Below are positions 8,632 through 18,535 of a stretch of DNA of 64,000 nt, piece after piece. The stretch spans positions 2,876,501 to 2,940,500 of the forward strand of contig NZ_AP014809.1 in NCBI RefSeq assembly GCF_002355515.1. The letters are read 5' to 3'. The notes beneath the pieces are model-generated. The model was not told where the DNA came from and ran no database searches. It saw nothing but the letters and a program-made list of their open reading frames with translations. The translations under genes and the position numbers were made by a program. Position 1 is the first letter of the stretch, and each line of letters starts with the position of its first letter. This stretch comes from Methylorubrum populi (lineage in GTDB: Bacteria > Pseudomonadota > Alphaproteobacteria > Rhizobiales > Beijerinckiaceae).

Positions 8632-10014
8632 ATGAACGAGAGTTCGCCGATACGCAGGGAGACCGCCCGGGAGTACCGGACCGCGGATCCGGTGCCGACC
8701 GCGCCGGTTCGTCGGCGACGGAAGTTCGGCCGTTGGATGCTCGCGCTGCTGATCCTCGGCGGAGCCGGCGCGGTGGCCCATCGCACCTACGATGCGCGGC
8801 AGAAGCCGGCCGACGCGACGGCGCAGGCGCCGGGACCCAGCGGTCACGGCCGTGGCGGCCGGCCCACCGACATGAAGCAGGCGGTCGGCGTCGCGCCGGT
8901 CGTCACAGGCGACATGCCGGTCGTGCTGCAGGGCCTCGGCACGGTGACGCCGCTCGCCACCGTCTCGGTCCGCTCGCAGATCAGTGGCTACCTCACCAAG
9001 ATCGGCTTTCGTGAGGGCCAGATGGTCAAGGAGGGCGATTTCCTCGCCCAGATCGACCCGCGGCCCTACGAGGCGCTGCTCGCCCAGTATCAAGGGCAGC
9101 TCGCCCGCGACCAGGCGCTGCTGCAGAACTCCAAGCTCGACCTCCAGCGCTACCAGACCCTGAACCGGCAGGACTCGATCTCGAAGCAGAACGTCGACAC
9201 CCAGGCCGCCCTGGTGAAGCAGAACGAGGGCACGGTCGCGGCCGATCAGGCGCTGGTCGATCAGCAGAAGCTCAACCTCACCTACGCCCGGATCGTCTCG
9301 CCGGTGGAGGGTCGGGTGGGCCTGAGGCAGGTCGATCTCGGCAACTACATCACCGCCGGCTCAACCAACATCGTCGTGGTCACGCAGCTCCGCCCGATAT
9401 CGGTGGTGTTCACACTGCCGGAGGACGAGGTGGCGCGGGTGATGCGCCGGCTGCGCCAGGGGGCGAAGCTGACCGTGCGCGCCTATGACCGCAGCGACCA
9501 GCACGAAATCGCCACCGGCCGCCTCGAAACCATCGACAACCAGATCGACACGACGACCGGGACGGTGAAGCTGCGGGCGATGTTCGAGAACGAGGAGGAA
9601 ACCCTGTTCCCGAACCAGTTCGTGAATGCCCGCCTCACGGTCGAGACGGTTCAGAACGCTGCCCTGGTGCCGAACGCCGCGATCCTGCGCGGCACGCCGG
9701 GCACCTACGTCTACCTGATGGACGGCGACGAGAAGGTCACGGTCCGCCCGATCAAGACCGGCGAGACCGACGGCGTCAACACGGTGGTGCTGTCGGGCCT
9801 CACCCCGGGCGACCGGGTCGTCACCGACGGCACCGACCGCCTGCGCGAGGGCGCTCCCGTCCGCATCGTCGGTCACGCGGACGGTCAACAGGCCGCTGCA
9901 CCCGCCGCCGGCGCACCCGGTGCGACGCTGCCGTCGACGCCGGCCGCCGGTGCGGCGGCGGGCTCGCCGGAGAATGGACAGGAGCGCCGGGGACGCCGGC
10001 GCCCGGCACCGTAA
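8632..10014 (+). CDS. mdtA: RND efflux periplasmic adaptor, MdtA-like
   Basis: A membrane fusion protein of 460 residues. One transmembrane anchor (about residues 34-50) follows a basic N-terminus. The periplasmic part shows the biotinyl-lipoyl half-motif with GYLTKIGFREGQMVKEGD (about 121-138), a helical hairpin (about 150-200), the second lipoyl half near VEGRVGLRQVDLGNYI, a beta-barrel, and a membrane-proximal domain. A disordered Ala/Pro/Gly-rich tail of about 45 residues ends in Arg-rich sequence. It would bridge the two permeases downstream with the outer-membrane lipoprotein in a drug/solute efflux pump. It is 12 bases from the next gene, so an operon is clear. Confidence 0.92.
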   Translation: MNESSPIRRETAREYRTADPVPTAPVRRRRKFGRWMLALLILGGAGAVAHRTYDARQKPADATAQAPGPSGHGRGGRPTDMKQAVGVAPVVTGDMPVVLQGLGTVTPLATVSVRSQISGYLTKIGFREGQMVKEGDFLAQIDPRPYEALLAQYQGQLARDQALLQNSKLDLQRYQTLNRQDSISKQNVDTQAALVKQNEGTVAADQALVDQQKLNLTYARIVSPVEGRVGLRQVDLGNYITAGSTNIVVVTQLRPISVVFTLPEDEVARVMRRLRQGAKLTVRAYDRSDQHEIATGRLETIDNQIDTTTGTVKLRAMFENEEETLFPNQFVNARLTVETVQNAALVPNAAILRGTPGTYVYLMDGDEKVTVRPIKTGETDGVNTVVLSGLTPGDRVVTDGTDRLREGAPVRIVGHADGQQAAAPAAGAPGATLPSTPAAGAAAGSPENGQERRGRRRPAP

Positions 10015-10026
10015 CCGGATGCGGCC

Positions 10027-13000
10027 ATGAACCCGTCCCGCATCTTCATCCTGCGGCCCGTCGCGACGACCCTGTCGATGCTGGCGATCCTGATCGTCGG
10101 CGCGGTCTCCTACCTGAACCTGCCGGTCTCGGCCCTGCCCGCCGTCGATTACCCAACGATCCAGGTGCAGACCTTCTATCCGGGTGCCAGCCCGGAGGTG
10201 ATGACCTCGGCGGTCACGGCGCCGCTGGAGCGGCAGTTCGGCCAGATGGCCAATCTCAACCAGATGTCCTCGCAGAGTTCGGCGGGGGCCTCGGTCATCA
10301 CGCTCCAGTTCAACCTCGATATCCCCCTCGACATCGCCGAGCAGTCGGTCCAGGCGGCGATCAACGCGGCGGGCAACCTGCTGCCGACCGACCTGCCCGC
10401 CCCACCGATCTATGCCAAGGTCAACCCGGCCGACGCGCCCGTTCTGACGCTGGCGCTGACCTCCGCGACGATGCCGCTGACGCAGGTGCGCGACCTCGCC
10501 GAAACGCGGCTTGCCCAGAAGATCAGCCAGATCGCGGGTGTCGGCCTCGTCAGCATGGGCGGCGGCCAGCGGCCGGCGGTGCGGGTGCGGTTCAATTCCC
10601 TGGCGATGGCCGCCTACGGCCTCAACATCGACGACCTGCGCACGACCATCGCCAACCTCAACGTCAACACGCCCAAAGGCAACATCGACGGCCCGACCCA
10701 GTCCTACGCCATCAACGCCAACGATCAGGTCCGCGACCCGGCGGTCTACGCCAACGCGATCATCGCCTACCGCAACGGCTCCCCGGTCCACCTGACCGAC
10801 GTGGCCGAGGTCGTGGACGGGGCCGAGAACACCCGGCTCGGCGCCTGGGCCGACCGCACGCCGGCCGTCATCCTCAACATCCAGCGTCAGCCCGGCGCCA
10901 ACGTCATCGATACGGTGGACCGTATCAAGCGGCTGCTGCCGCAGCTTCAGGCGACCATGCCGGCCGCGGTCTCGATCGCGACGCTCACCGACCGCACCAC
11001 GACGATCCGAGCCTCCGTCCACGACGTGCAGTTCGAACTGATGCTCGCCATCGCGCTGGTCGTGATGGTGATCTTCCTGTTCCTGCGCAGCTTCTCCGCG
11101 ACGCTGATCCCGAGCCTGTCGGTGCCGCTCTCGCTGATCGGCGCGCTCGCGGCGATGGATGCCTGGGGCTTCTCGCTGGACAACCTCTCGCTGATGGCGC
11201 TGACCATCGCCACCGGCTTCGTCGTGGACGACGCCATCGTCGTCATCGAGAACATCGCCCGCCACGTGGAGGAGGGCGACAGCCCGTTCGAGGCCGCGCT
11301 GAAGGGAAGCCGCGAGATCGGCTTCACCATCATCTCGCTCACCGTCTCGCTGATCGCGGTGCTGATCCCGCTCCTGTTCATGGGCGACGTGGTCGGCCGC
11401 CTGTTCCGTGAATTCGCGATCACGCTGGCGGCGACCATCGTCATCTCGGCGGTGGTCTCGCTGACCCTCGTGCCGATGATGTGCGCGCGGCTCCTGAAGC
11501 CCGTCGCCCACGGCGCCGACACGCCGGCCACTCGCCGTGAGGGGCCGATCGCCCGCTTCGGCCGGCGGCTGAACGACGGCGTCATCGCCCTCTACGGCCG
11601 TGCGCTTCGCGTGGTGCTGGCCCACCAGGGCCTGACGCTGCTGGTCACGCTCGGCACGGTGGCGCTGACCGCCTACCTGTTCGTGGTGATCCCCAAGGGC
11701 TTCTTCCCCGTGCAGGATACGGGCGTGATCCAGGGCATCTCACAGGCCGACCAGAGCGTGTCCTACGAGGCCATGGCGGAGCGCCAGCAGGCGCTGGCGG
11801 ACGTGGTGCTGAAGGATCCGGACGTGGCCAGCCTGTCGTCCTTCATCGGCGTGGACGGCCAGAACGTTACCCTCAATTCCGGCCGCTTCCTCATCAATCT
11901 GAAGCCGCGCGAGGCGCGCAGCGCCGATGCCAGCGCGATCATCCGCCGTCTCAACGCGGCGACGAGCGGCGTGCCCGGCGTGCGGCTCTACATGCAGCCG
12001 GTGCAGGATCTGACGATCGACACCGCGGTTTCGGCGACGCAGTACCAAGTCATTCTCGAGAACCCGAATCTCGGCGACTTCGAGACCTGGGTGCCGCGCT
12101 ACGTCGAGGCCCTGCGCCGCTCGCCCCTGCTCGCCGACGTCACCAGCGACTACCAGGGCAACGGGCTGGCGGCCTACGTCACGATCGATCGCGCCACCGC
12201 CGGCCGTTACGGCATCACGCCGGCCACCATCGACAACGTGCTCTACGACGCCTTCGGCCAGCGCATCGTCTCGACCATCTTCACCCAGTCGAACCAGTAC
12301 CGGGTGATCCTGGAGGCGGACCCGAAGCTGCACACCACGCTCGCCTCCCTCGACAACCTCTACCTTCCCTCCTCCACCGCCCCCTCGGGGCAGGTGCCGC
12401 TCTCGGCGGTGGCGAAGGTGGAGGAGCGCCGCGCGCCGCTGCTGATCGGTCATCTCGGCCAGTTCCCGGCCACCACCGTCTCGTTCAACCTCGCACCGGG
12501 CGTCGCCCTGGGGCAGGCGGTGGACGCGCTGGAGGCCGCGCGCAAAGAGATCGACCTGCCGGCGAGCTTCAACGTGGTGCCGCAGGGCTCGGTCTTCGCC
12601 TTCGAGTCGGCGCTCTCCAACGAGCTGTTCCTCGTCTGCGCGGCGATCGTCACCGTCTACATCGTGCTCGGCGTGCTCTACGAGAGCTTCATCCACCCGA
12701 TCACCATTCTCTCGACCCTGCCATCCGCCGGCATCGGCGCGCTGCTCGGGCTGATGTGGTTCGGGCTGTCGCTCGACATCATCGCGATCATCGGCATCGT
12801 GCTCCTGATCGGCATCGTGAAGAAGAACGCGATCATGATGATCGACTTCGCGCTCCAGGCCGAGCGCGAGGAGGGCAAGGCGCCGCGCGACGCGATCTAC
12901 GAGGCCTGCCTGCTGCGCTTCCGCCCGATCCTGATGACGACGCTCGCCGCCCTGTTCGCGGCGGTGCCGATGATCCTCGGTTCGGGCGTCGGCTCGGAGC

Positions 13001-13164
13001 TGCGCCAGCCGCTCGGCATCGTCATCGCCGGCGGCCTCATCGTCAGCCAAGTGCTCACGCTGTTCACGACGCCGGTGATCTATCTCGCCTTCGACCGGCT
13101 GGAACGGCGGCTGACCCGGCGGTGGGAGCGGGACGGGCTGGCGCCGGGCGGGGCGGCACTGTGA
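10027..13164 (+). CDS. mdtB: RND efflux permease, MdtB-like
   Basis: An inner-membrane RND (HAE1 family) proton antiporter of 1045 residues, with the usual 12 membrane segments and two large periplasmic loops. The N-terminus [17 protein letters not shown] and the proton-relay segment [14 protein letters not shown] (about residue 395-410), with its paired Asp, are intact. The C-terminal half repeats the fold, including the [21 protein letters not shown] segment. Together with the second permease it matches the heteromeric MdtBC arrangement. Substrates are unknown; the family handles bile salts, novobiocin and similar compounds. An IR element of about 200 bases separates it from the next gene. 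Confidence 0.93.
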   Translation: MNPSRIFILRPVATTLSMLAILIVGAVSYLNLPVSALPAVDYPTIQVQTFYPGASPEVMTSAVTAPLERQFGQMANLNQMSSQSSAGASVITLQFNLDIPLDIAEQSVQAAINAAGNLLPTDLPAPPIYAKVNPADAPVLTLALTSATMPLTQVRDLAETRLAQKISQIAGVGLVSMGGGQRPAVRVRFNSLAMAAYGLNIDDLRTTIANLNVNTPKGNIDGPTQSYAINANDQVRDPAVYANAIIAYRNGSPVHLTDVAEVVDGAENTRLGAWADRTPAVILNIQRQPGANVIDTVDRIKRLLPQLQATMPAAVSIATLTDRTTTIRASVHDVQFELMLAIALVVMVIFLFLRSFSATLIPSLSVPLSLIGALAAMDAWGFSLDNLSLMALTIATGFVVDDAIVVIENIARHVEEGDSPFEAALKGSREIGFTIISLTVSLIAVLIPLLFMGDVVGRLFREFAITLAATIVISAVVSLTLVPMMCARLLKPVAHGADTPATRREGPIARFGRRLNDGVIALYGRALRVVLAHQGLTLLVTLGTVALTAYLFVVIPKGFFPVQDTGVIQGISQADQSVSYEAMAERQQALADVVLKDPDVASLSSFIGVDGQNVTLNSGRFLINLKPREARSADASAIIRRLNAATSGVPGVRLYMQPVQDLTIDTAVSATQYQVILENPNLGDFETWVPRYVEALRRSPLLADVTSDYQGNGLAAYVTIDRATAGRYGITPATIDNVLYDAFGQRIVSTIFTQSNQYRVILEADPKLHTTLASLDNLYLPSSTAPSGQVPLSAVAKVEERRAPLLIGHLGQFPATTVSFNLAPGVALGQAVDALEAARKEIDLPASFNVVPQGSVFAFESALSNELFLVCAAIVTVYIVLGVLYESFIHPITILSTLPSAGIGALLGLMWFGLSLDIIAIIGIVLLIGIVKKNAIMMIDFALQAEREEGKAPRDAIYEACLLRFRPILMTTLAALFAAVPMILGSGVGSELRQPLGIVIAGGLIVSQVLTLFTTPVIYLAFDRLERRLTRRWERDGLAPGGAAL

Positions 13165-13192
13165 GGTTTTTGGCAATAGCCGTGGTGCGCAT

Positions 13193-13388
13193 CCCCTCTC
13201 CCCGCTTGCGGCGAGAGGGCTTCGGCGACCTTGTCGTCGCCGAAGCGAGGCGGCAGCCGAGGGTGAGGAGGCTTCATCGGAGGAGCCTCGTTCGGAGCCG
13301 CCCCCTCACCGTTGCTTCGGCTGCGCCTCCGCTTCCCGCAGGCACGACAAGGTGCCTGCGGGCCTCTCCCCGCGCGCGGGGAGAGGGG
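13193..13388. repeat. palindromic intergenic repeat element inside the RND operon
   Basis: The 253-base gap between the two permease genes is almost filled by a nested palindrome. Outer arms are CCCCTCTCCCCGC (13193-13205) and its complement at 13376-13388. Inside lie two further perfect hairpins: CCCGCAGGCA (13335-13344) with TGCCTGCGGG (13353-13362), and CCTCTCCCCG (13363-13372) with CGGGGAGAGG (13377-13386). A shared 13-mer AAGGTGCCTGCGG recurs in the element at 16.8 kb, so the two belong to one REP-like family. Expected effects are mRNA stabilisation, attenuation or partial termination between the genes. Confidence 0.75.
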
Positions 13389-13417
13389 GAGACCCGCAGA
13401 GTCGTGGGGCACGCCCC

Positions 13418-16400
13418 ATGAACCTCTCCGAACCCTTCATCCGCCGCCCGGTCGCGACGACGCTTCTCACCATCGGCCTGATGCTCGCCGGCCTGTTCGC
13501 CTATGTGCGGCTGCCGGTGGCGCCGCTGCCGCAGGTCGACTTTCCCGTCATCCTCGTCCAGGCGCAGATGGCCGGCGCCTCGCCGGAGACGATGGCGACC
13601 ACGGTTGCCGCGCCGCTGGAGCGGCGGCTCGGGGCGATCGCCGACGTCAACGAGATGACGTCCACGAGCTCCACCGGCACGGTGCGGATCGTCCTGCTGT
13701 TCGGCCTCAACCGCGACATCGACGGCGCCGCCCGCGACGTGCAGGCGGCGATCAACGCCGCGCGCGCCGACCTGCCGACGGCGCTTCGCACCAACCCGAC
13801 CTACCGCAAGTTCAATCCGGCGGATTCGCCGATCCTGATCCTCGGCCTCACCTCCGACACCCTGACGCCGGGCCAGCTCTACGATTCCGCCGCGACGATC
13901 GTGCAGCAGCGGATGAGCCAGATTGAGGGCGTCGGCAACGTCGATATCGGCGGTTCGTCGCTGCCGGCGGTGCGGGTCGAGCTCGATCCGACCGCCCTGT
14001 TCCACTACGGCATCGGTCTGGAGGGCATCCGCGCGGGTCTGGCCTCGGCCAATGCAAACTCGCCCAAGGGCGACATCGTCGCGGGCGAGCGCCGCTACCA
14101 GCTCTACGCCAACGACCAGGGCCGGCAGGCCTCCGACTACCGCGACATCGTGGTGGCCTACCGCAACGGTGCCGCCGTGCGGCTGGCGGATGTCGGCGAG
14201 GTGGTCGACTCGGTCGAGGACAAGCGCAATCTCGGCCTCGTCGACGGCAAGCCGGGCGTGATCCTGTTCATCTACAAGCAGCCCGGCTCGAACGTCGTCG
14301 AGACGGTGGAGCGGGTGCGCGCGGCGATCCCGCAGGTGAAGGCGGCGCTTCCCGGCGACATCGACCTCAACATCTCCGGTGACCGCTCGGCCACGATCCG
14401 CGCCTCGCTGGCGAGCACCGAGGAGACGCTGCTGATCGCCATCGGCCTTGTCATCTTCGTCACCTTCATCTTCCTGCGCTCGTGGCGGGCGACGCTGATC
14501 CCGGCGGTGGCGGTGCCGATCTCGATCATCGGCACCTTCGCCGCGATGTGGATGCTCGGCTACTCCCTCGACATCCTGTCGCTGATGGCGCTCATCATCG
14601 CGACCGGCTTCGTCGTGGACGACGCCATCGTCGTCCTGGAGAACATCCAGCGCCACATCGAGGCGGGGAAGCCGCGGGTCGAGGCGGCGCTGATCGGCGC
14701 CCGCGAAGTCGGCTTCACCGTCGTCTCGATGAGCTTGTCGCTCATCGCCGTGTTCCTGCCGATCCTGCTCATGGGCGGCATCGTCGGCCGCCTGTTCCAG
14801 GAGTTCGCGGTCACGCTGTCGATGGCGATCCTCGTCTCGCTCGTGCTCTCGCTGACGACGACGCCGATGATGTGCGCGCTGCTCCTCAAGCCCGAGGCGC
14901 AGATGCACGCGACCAGGCGCCCCAACATCCTGCTGCGGATGCTGGAAGGCGGGTTCGATGCGCTGCTCGCGGGCTACGAGCGGACGCTCCGCTTCGCGCT
15001 CCATCACCGGCGGCTGACCGCGCTCAGCGTGTTCATCGCGATCGGGCTCACGGTCTACGGCTACATCATCGTGCCGAAGGGCTTCTTTCCCGATCAGGAT
15101 ACCGGCCAGCTCATGGGCGGCATCCAGGCCGACCAGCGCATCTCGTTCCAGTCGATGAAGGACAAGCTGGAGCGGGCGAGCGCCATCGTGCAGGCGGACC
15201 CGGCGGTGGAGAGCATCGTCGGCTTCACCGGCGGGCGCGGCACCAACTCGGCCAACGTCTTCGTCGGGCTTAAACCCTTAGGCCAGCGCGATTCCATCGA
15301 GAAGGTGATGAACCGGCTTCGGCCGAAGCTCGCCCAGGTCGCGGGCGCGCGCCTGTACCTGTTCCCGCGCCAGGATCTGAGGATGGGCGGGCGCCAGAGC
15401 TTCGCGCAGTACCAGTATACGCTCCAGGGCGACACGGCGGCCGAGCTCTACGCCGCCTCGCCGAAGCTGCTGCAGGCGCTGCAGAAGCGCACCGACATCT
15501 TCGCCGACGTGACGTCCGACCAGCAGGAGGGCGGGTTGGAGCGCCGCCTCGTGATCGATCGCGCCACCGCCTTCCGCTACGGCATCACCCCGGATCAGAT
15601 CGACAACACCCTCTACGACGCCTTCGGCCAGCGGCAGGTCTCGACGATCTACAACCCGCTCAACCAGTACCACGTCGTGATGGAGATCGCGCCGCGCTAC
15701 CTCCAGAACCCGGAGGTTCTGAAGACGATCTACGTCTCGACCACGGGCGGCCGGGCGCGGGGATCGGCGACCACCAACGCGGTCGCCGGCACGGTCGCCG
15801 GCGGCGGGACGACCACCCCCTCGCAGGCCTCGACCTCCGGCACCTCCACCACCGACACCGCCGCGACCCTCGCCGCGGATTCGGCACGCAACGCCGCGGG
15901 CAACGCCATCGCCGCGAGCAAGGGCGGCGCCTCGTCGAGCGCGCCGGTGTCGAGTGCCAAGGAGACCATGGTCCCGCTCTCGGCCTTCGCCCACTTCGAG
16001 ACCGGCAATGCCCCGGTCCAGGTTTCGCACCAGGGGCTGTTCGTGGCGACCACGATCTCGTTCAACCTCGTGCCGGGCAAGAGCCTGGGCGAGGCCACCG
16101 CGGTGATCGACCAGACCATGCTCGATCTGCAATTGCCGCAGACCATTCACGGCGAGTTCGCGGGCGCGGCCAAGAGCTACCAGGAATCGGCCTCGCGCCA
16201 GCCCCTGCTGATCCTGGCCGCCCTGCTCGCCGTCTACGCCGTGCTCGGCATCCTCTACGAAAGCTACATCCACCCGCTCACGATCCTCTCGACCCTGCCC
16301 TCGGCCGGGATCGGCGCCATCGTCGCGCTGCTGACGACCGGGACCGAATTCACCATCGTCGCCCTGATCGCGGTGTTCCTGCTGATCGGCATCGTGAAGA

Positions 16401-16732
16401 AGAACGCGATCCTGATGATCGACTTCGCCATCGACGCGGAGCGGAACCGCGGGCTGGCGCCGGGTGAGGCGATCTTCGAGGCCTGCATCCTGCGCTTCCG
16501 GCCGATCATGATGACGACGCTCGCCGCCATCCTCGGCGCGGCTCCGCTCATCGTCGCGGGCGGCGAGGGGGCGGAGCTGCGCCGGCCGCTCGGCATCGCC
16601 ATCGTCGGTGGACTTGTGGTCAGCCAGATCCTGACCCTCTACACGACACCGGTCGTCTACCTGTATCTCGACCGTCTCCGGCTCTGGGCGAAGCGTCGCC
16701 GGGGCGGACCCGCGACGGTGCCGGCCGAGTGA
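13418..16732 (+). CDS. mdtC: RND efflux permease, MdtC-like, with low-complexity insertion
   Basis: The second HAE1-type permease, 1104 residues from the ATG at 13418 (NLSEPFIRRPVATTLLT). The membrane core and [14 protein letters not shown] proton-relay segment match the partner upstream. It is longer than usual because of about 70 Ala/Gly/Ser/Thr-rich residues (nt about 15745-15965) inserted in the second periplasmic loop just before the MVPLSAFAHFETGNAP block. The start codon overlaps a 14-base perfect palindrome (13405-13418, TGGGGCACGCCCCA), and no good Shine-Dalgarno precedes it. Translation may thus depend on RNA structure or on coupling across the repeat. Confidence 0.92.
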   Translation: MNLSEPFIRRPVATTLLTIGLMLAGLFAYVRLPVAPLPQVDFPVILVQAQMAGASPETMATTVAAPLERRLGAIADVNEMTSTSSTGTVRIVLLFGLNRDIDGAARDVQAAINAARADLPTALRTNPTYRKFNPADSPILILGLTSDTLTPGQLYDSAATIVQQRMSQIEGVGNVDIGGSSLPAVRVELDPTALFHYGIGLEGIRAGLASANANSPKGDIVAGERRYQLYANDQGRQASDYRDIVVAYRNGAAVRLADVGEVVDSVEDKRNLGLVDGKPGVILFIYKQPGSNVVETVERVRAAIPQVKAALPGDIDLNISGDRSATIRASLASTEETLLIAIGLVIFVTFIFLRSWRATLIPAVAVPISIIGTFAAMWMLGYSLDILSLMALIIATGFVVDDAIVVLENIQRHIEAGKPRVEAALIGAREVGFTVVSMSLSLIAVFLPILLMGGIVGRLFQEFAVTLSMAILVSLVLSLTTTPMMCALLLKPEAQMHATRRPNILLRMLEGGFDALLAGYERTLRFALHHRRLTALSVFIAIGLTVYGYIIVPKGFFPDQDTGQLMGGIQADQRISFQSMKDKLERASAIVQADPAVESIVGFTGGRGTNSANVFVGLKPLGQRDSIEKVMNRLRPKLAQVAGARLYLFPRQDLRMGGRQSFAQYQYTLQGDTAAELYAASPKLLQALQKRTDIFADVTSDQQEGGLERRLVIDRATAFRYGITPDQIDNTLYDAFGQRQVSTIYNPLNQYHVVMEIAPRYLQNPEVLKTIYVSTTGGRARGSATTNAVAGTVAGGGTTTPSQASTSGTSTTDTAATLAADSARNAAGNAIAASKGGASSSAPVSSAKETMVPLSAFAHFETGNAPVQVSHQGLFVATTISFNLVPGKSLGEATAVIDQTMLDLQLPQTIHGEFAGAAKSYQESASRQPLLILAALLAVYAVLGILYESYIHPLTILSTLPSAGIGAIVALLTTGTEFTIVALIAVFLLIGIVKKNAILMIDFAIDAERNRGLAPGEAIFEACILRFRPIMMTTLAAILGAAPLIVAGGEGAELRRPLGIAIVGGLVVSQILTLYTTPVVYLYLDRLRLWAKRRRGGPATVPAE

Positions 16733-16772
16733 GGATGGTTGTTTCGTGATCCGTGACACGTGCAAAGACCCT

Positions 16773-16900
16773 CCCTCCTCTCCGGGGGAAGGTGCCTGCG
16801 GAGCAGGCGGGAGAAGGGCCGGCTCCGCACTGTCCGGAAGCGGCGCTCCCCTCGCCCGACCCCCTTCGAGCGACACCCTCTCCCGCAGAGGGGAGAGGGA
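16773..16900. repeat. second palindromic repeat; its arm supplies a ribosome binding site
   Basis: This element begins with CCTCTCC (16777-16783), has an internal GCCTGC-GGA-GCAGGC hairpin (16794-16808) and ends in a perfect nine-pair hairpin CCCTCTCCC (16876-16884)/GGGAGAGGG (16891-16899). It shares the 13-mer AAGGTGCCTGCGG (16789-16801) with the element at 13.2 kb. The right arm, GGGAGAGGG, lies one to two bases before the GTG start of the outer-membrane gene and is the only Shine-Dalgarno-like sequence there, so the repeat may sequester translation initiation. Confidence 0.65.
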
Positions 16901-16901
16901 C

Positions 16902-18401
16902 GTGCGCGCACGTGTTTTCCGGGTTGCTGGCGTGATCGCCCTTGCCGCGACCACCTCCGGCTGTCTCGTCGGCCCCGACTATTCGCGCCCCTCCGTCGAG
17001 ACGCCCCTCGCGTTCAAGCAGGGCGGCCTGCGCGAGGACAGCCTTGCCCATGTCCAGGCGCAGAAGGGCTGGCGCTTGGCGGTGCCGAACGACGCGGCCG
17101 AGCGCGGCGACTGGTGGCGGGCCTTCAACGACCCGACCCTCGACCGGCTGATCCGCTCGGTCGACGTCGACAACCAGAACCTCCGCGCCCAGATCGCGGT
17201 CTATGACCAGGCCCGTGCCCTGGTGGCGCAGGCCCGGGCCGCGCTGTTCCCCACGGTGATCGGCGCCCCCAGCATCACCCGCTCGCGGGCACTGGGGACG
17301 GAGCGCACGACGGTCTCGCTCCAGGGGCAGGCGAGTTGGGAGCTCGACCTCTTCGGCGGTATCCGCCGCCAGATCGAGAGCGACGTCGCCTCCGCGCAGG
17401 CCTCGGCCGCGGATCTCGCCCTGGTGCGCCTCAGCGTTCAGGCGGAGCTGGCCACCGCCTACCTCCAGCTGCGCTACCAGGACGCGCTGAAGCGGGTGCT
17501 CCAGGAGAACGTCGAGGGCTTCAAGCGCAGCCTCGCCATCGCCGAGAATCAGTACAATGCGGGCGTCGCCGCCCGCTCCGACGTGATCACCGCGCAGACG
17601 CAGCTCCAGACCACCGAGGCCTCGCTGATCGCCGTCGATCTGCAGCGCGCCACCTTCGAGCACGCCGTGGCGATCCTGACCGGCCGGCCGCCCTCCGAGT
17701 TTAAGCTCCCGTTCTCGCCCCTTCCCGTGCGCCCGCCCTCGGTGCCGGTCGGCATCCCCTCCGACCTCCTCGAGCGTCGGCCCGACATCGCCCAGTCCGA
17801 GCGGCTGGTGCAGGCGCAGAGCGAGCAGATCGGCGTGGCGGTCTCCGCCTTCTTCCCCACGGTCACGCTCTCGGCCTCGGGCGGCTTCTCGGGCGCGACC
17901 AGCAACGGTGTGTTCTCGGCCGCCAATCGGGTCTGGTCGATCGCGGCCAATGGCAGCCAAGTGTTCTTCGACGGCGGTGCCCGCGCCGCCGTGCTGCAAT
18001 CGGCGCGCGCCGCCTACGAGGCGGCGGTGGCGAATTACCGCCAGACGGTGCTCACTGCCTTCGGCGAGGTCGAAAACGGCTTGGCCGGCGTGCGTATCCT
18101 GGCGCGGCAGCAGGCGAAGCAGGACGAGGCCGTGGCTTCGGCGCGACGCGCGGTCGAGATCGCGCTCAACGAGTACCGGGCCGGTACGCAGAACTACACC
18201 ACCGTGGTGACCGCCCAGGCCCTGCAGATCAACAATGAGATCACCGCGCTGCAGATCCGCCTCAACCGCTTCACCACCGCCGTAGCGCTGATCCGGGCGC
18301 TGGGCGGCGGTTGGGACGCCCGCTCGCTGCCGACCGGGGAGGAGCTGAAGGGCGTTCGCCTGCCGATCGACGGCGGCTCCGCGGTCCGCACCGACGAGTA
18401 G
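16902..18401 (+). CDS. outer-membrane efflux lipoprotein, NodT/OprM type
   Basis: A TolC-like channel of 499 residues from the GTG at 16902. A basic start, a hydrophobic segment and a lipobox TTSGC followed by LVGPDY (Cys about residue 25) mark it as a lipoprotein. GPDY right after the Cys is typical of the NodT family. Two outer-membrane factor repeats follow, with the characteristic ATAYLQLRYQDALKRVL and FFPTVTLSASGGFSG stretches. It would complete the tripartite pump with the adaptor and two permeases upstream. The open frame extends to 16746, but that part runs through the repeat element and encodes no signal peptide, so the internal GTG is chosen. Confidence 0.88.
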   Translation: MRARVFRVAGVIALAATTSGCLVGPDYSRPSVETPLAFKQGGLREDSLAHVQAQKGWRLAVPNDAAERGDWWRAFNDPTLDRLIRSVDVDNQNLRAQIAVYDQARALVAQARAALFPTVIGAPSITRSRALGTERTTVSLQGQASWELDLFGGIRRQIESDVASAQASAADLALVRLSVQAELATAYLQLRYQDALKRVLQENVEGFKRSLAIAENQYNAGVAARSDVITAQTQLQTTEASLIAVDLQRATFEHAVAILTGRPPSEFKLPFSPLPVRPPSVPVGIPSDLLERRPDIAQSERLVQAQSEQIGVAVSAFFPTVTLSASGGFSGATSNGVFSAANRVWSIAANGSQVFFDGGARAAVLQSARAAYEAAVANYRQTVLTAFGEVENGLAGVRILARQQAKQDEAVASARRAVEIALNEYRAGTQNYTTVVTAQALQINNEITALQIRLNRFTTAVALIRALGGGWDARSLPTGEELKGVRLPIDGGSAVRTDE

Positions 18402-18497
18402 GGGACGGGTTGAGATGGCTCGGCCGCTCGGCGCTGCGAGCAGGGCCGCTCTGCCGGAACATGAATCGTCAGCCTCCTGTTGAAGCCGGGAATTCAG

Positions 18498-18518
18498 CGG
18501 CCGGCCAAGCGCCGGCCG
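18498..18518 (+). other. GC hairpin in the zwf leader
   Basis: CGGCCGGC (18498-18505) and GCCGGCCG (18511-18518) form a perfect eight-pair stem with a CAAGC loop, 18 bases ahead of the zwf start. No T-run follows. It could end efflux-operon transcripts inefficiently or limit zwf translation; the sequence does not decide between these. Confidence 0.35.
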
Positions 18519-18535
18519 GAAGCCCCGGATGATCG

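Noticed and set aside
9361..11625. Very long antisense open frame opposite mdtA and mdtB
   Set aside because: Composition is His/Arg/Gln-rich without domains; it mirrors codon bias of the sense genes in GC-rich DNA. Similar antisense frames at 2602-4806 and 34593-37358 were rejected for the same reason.
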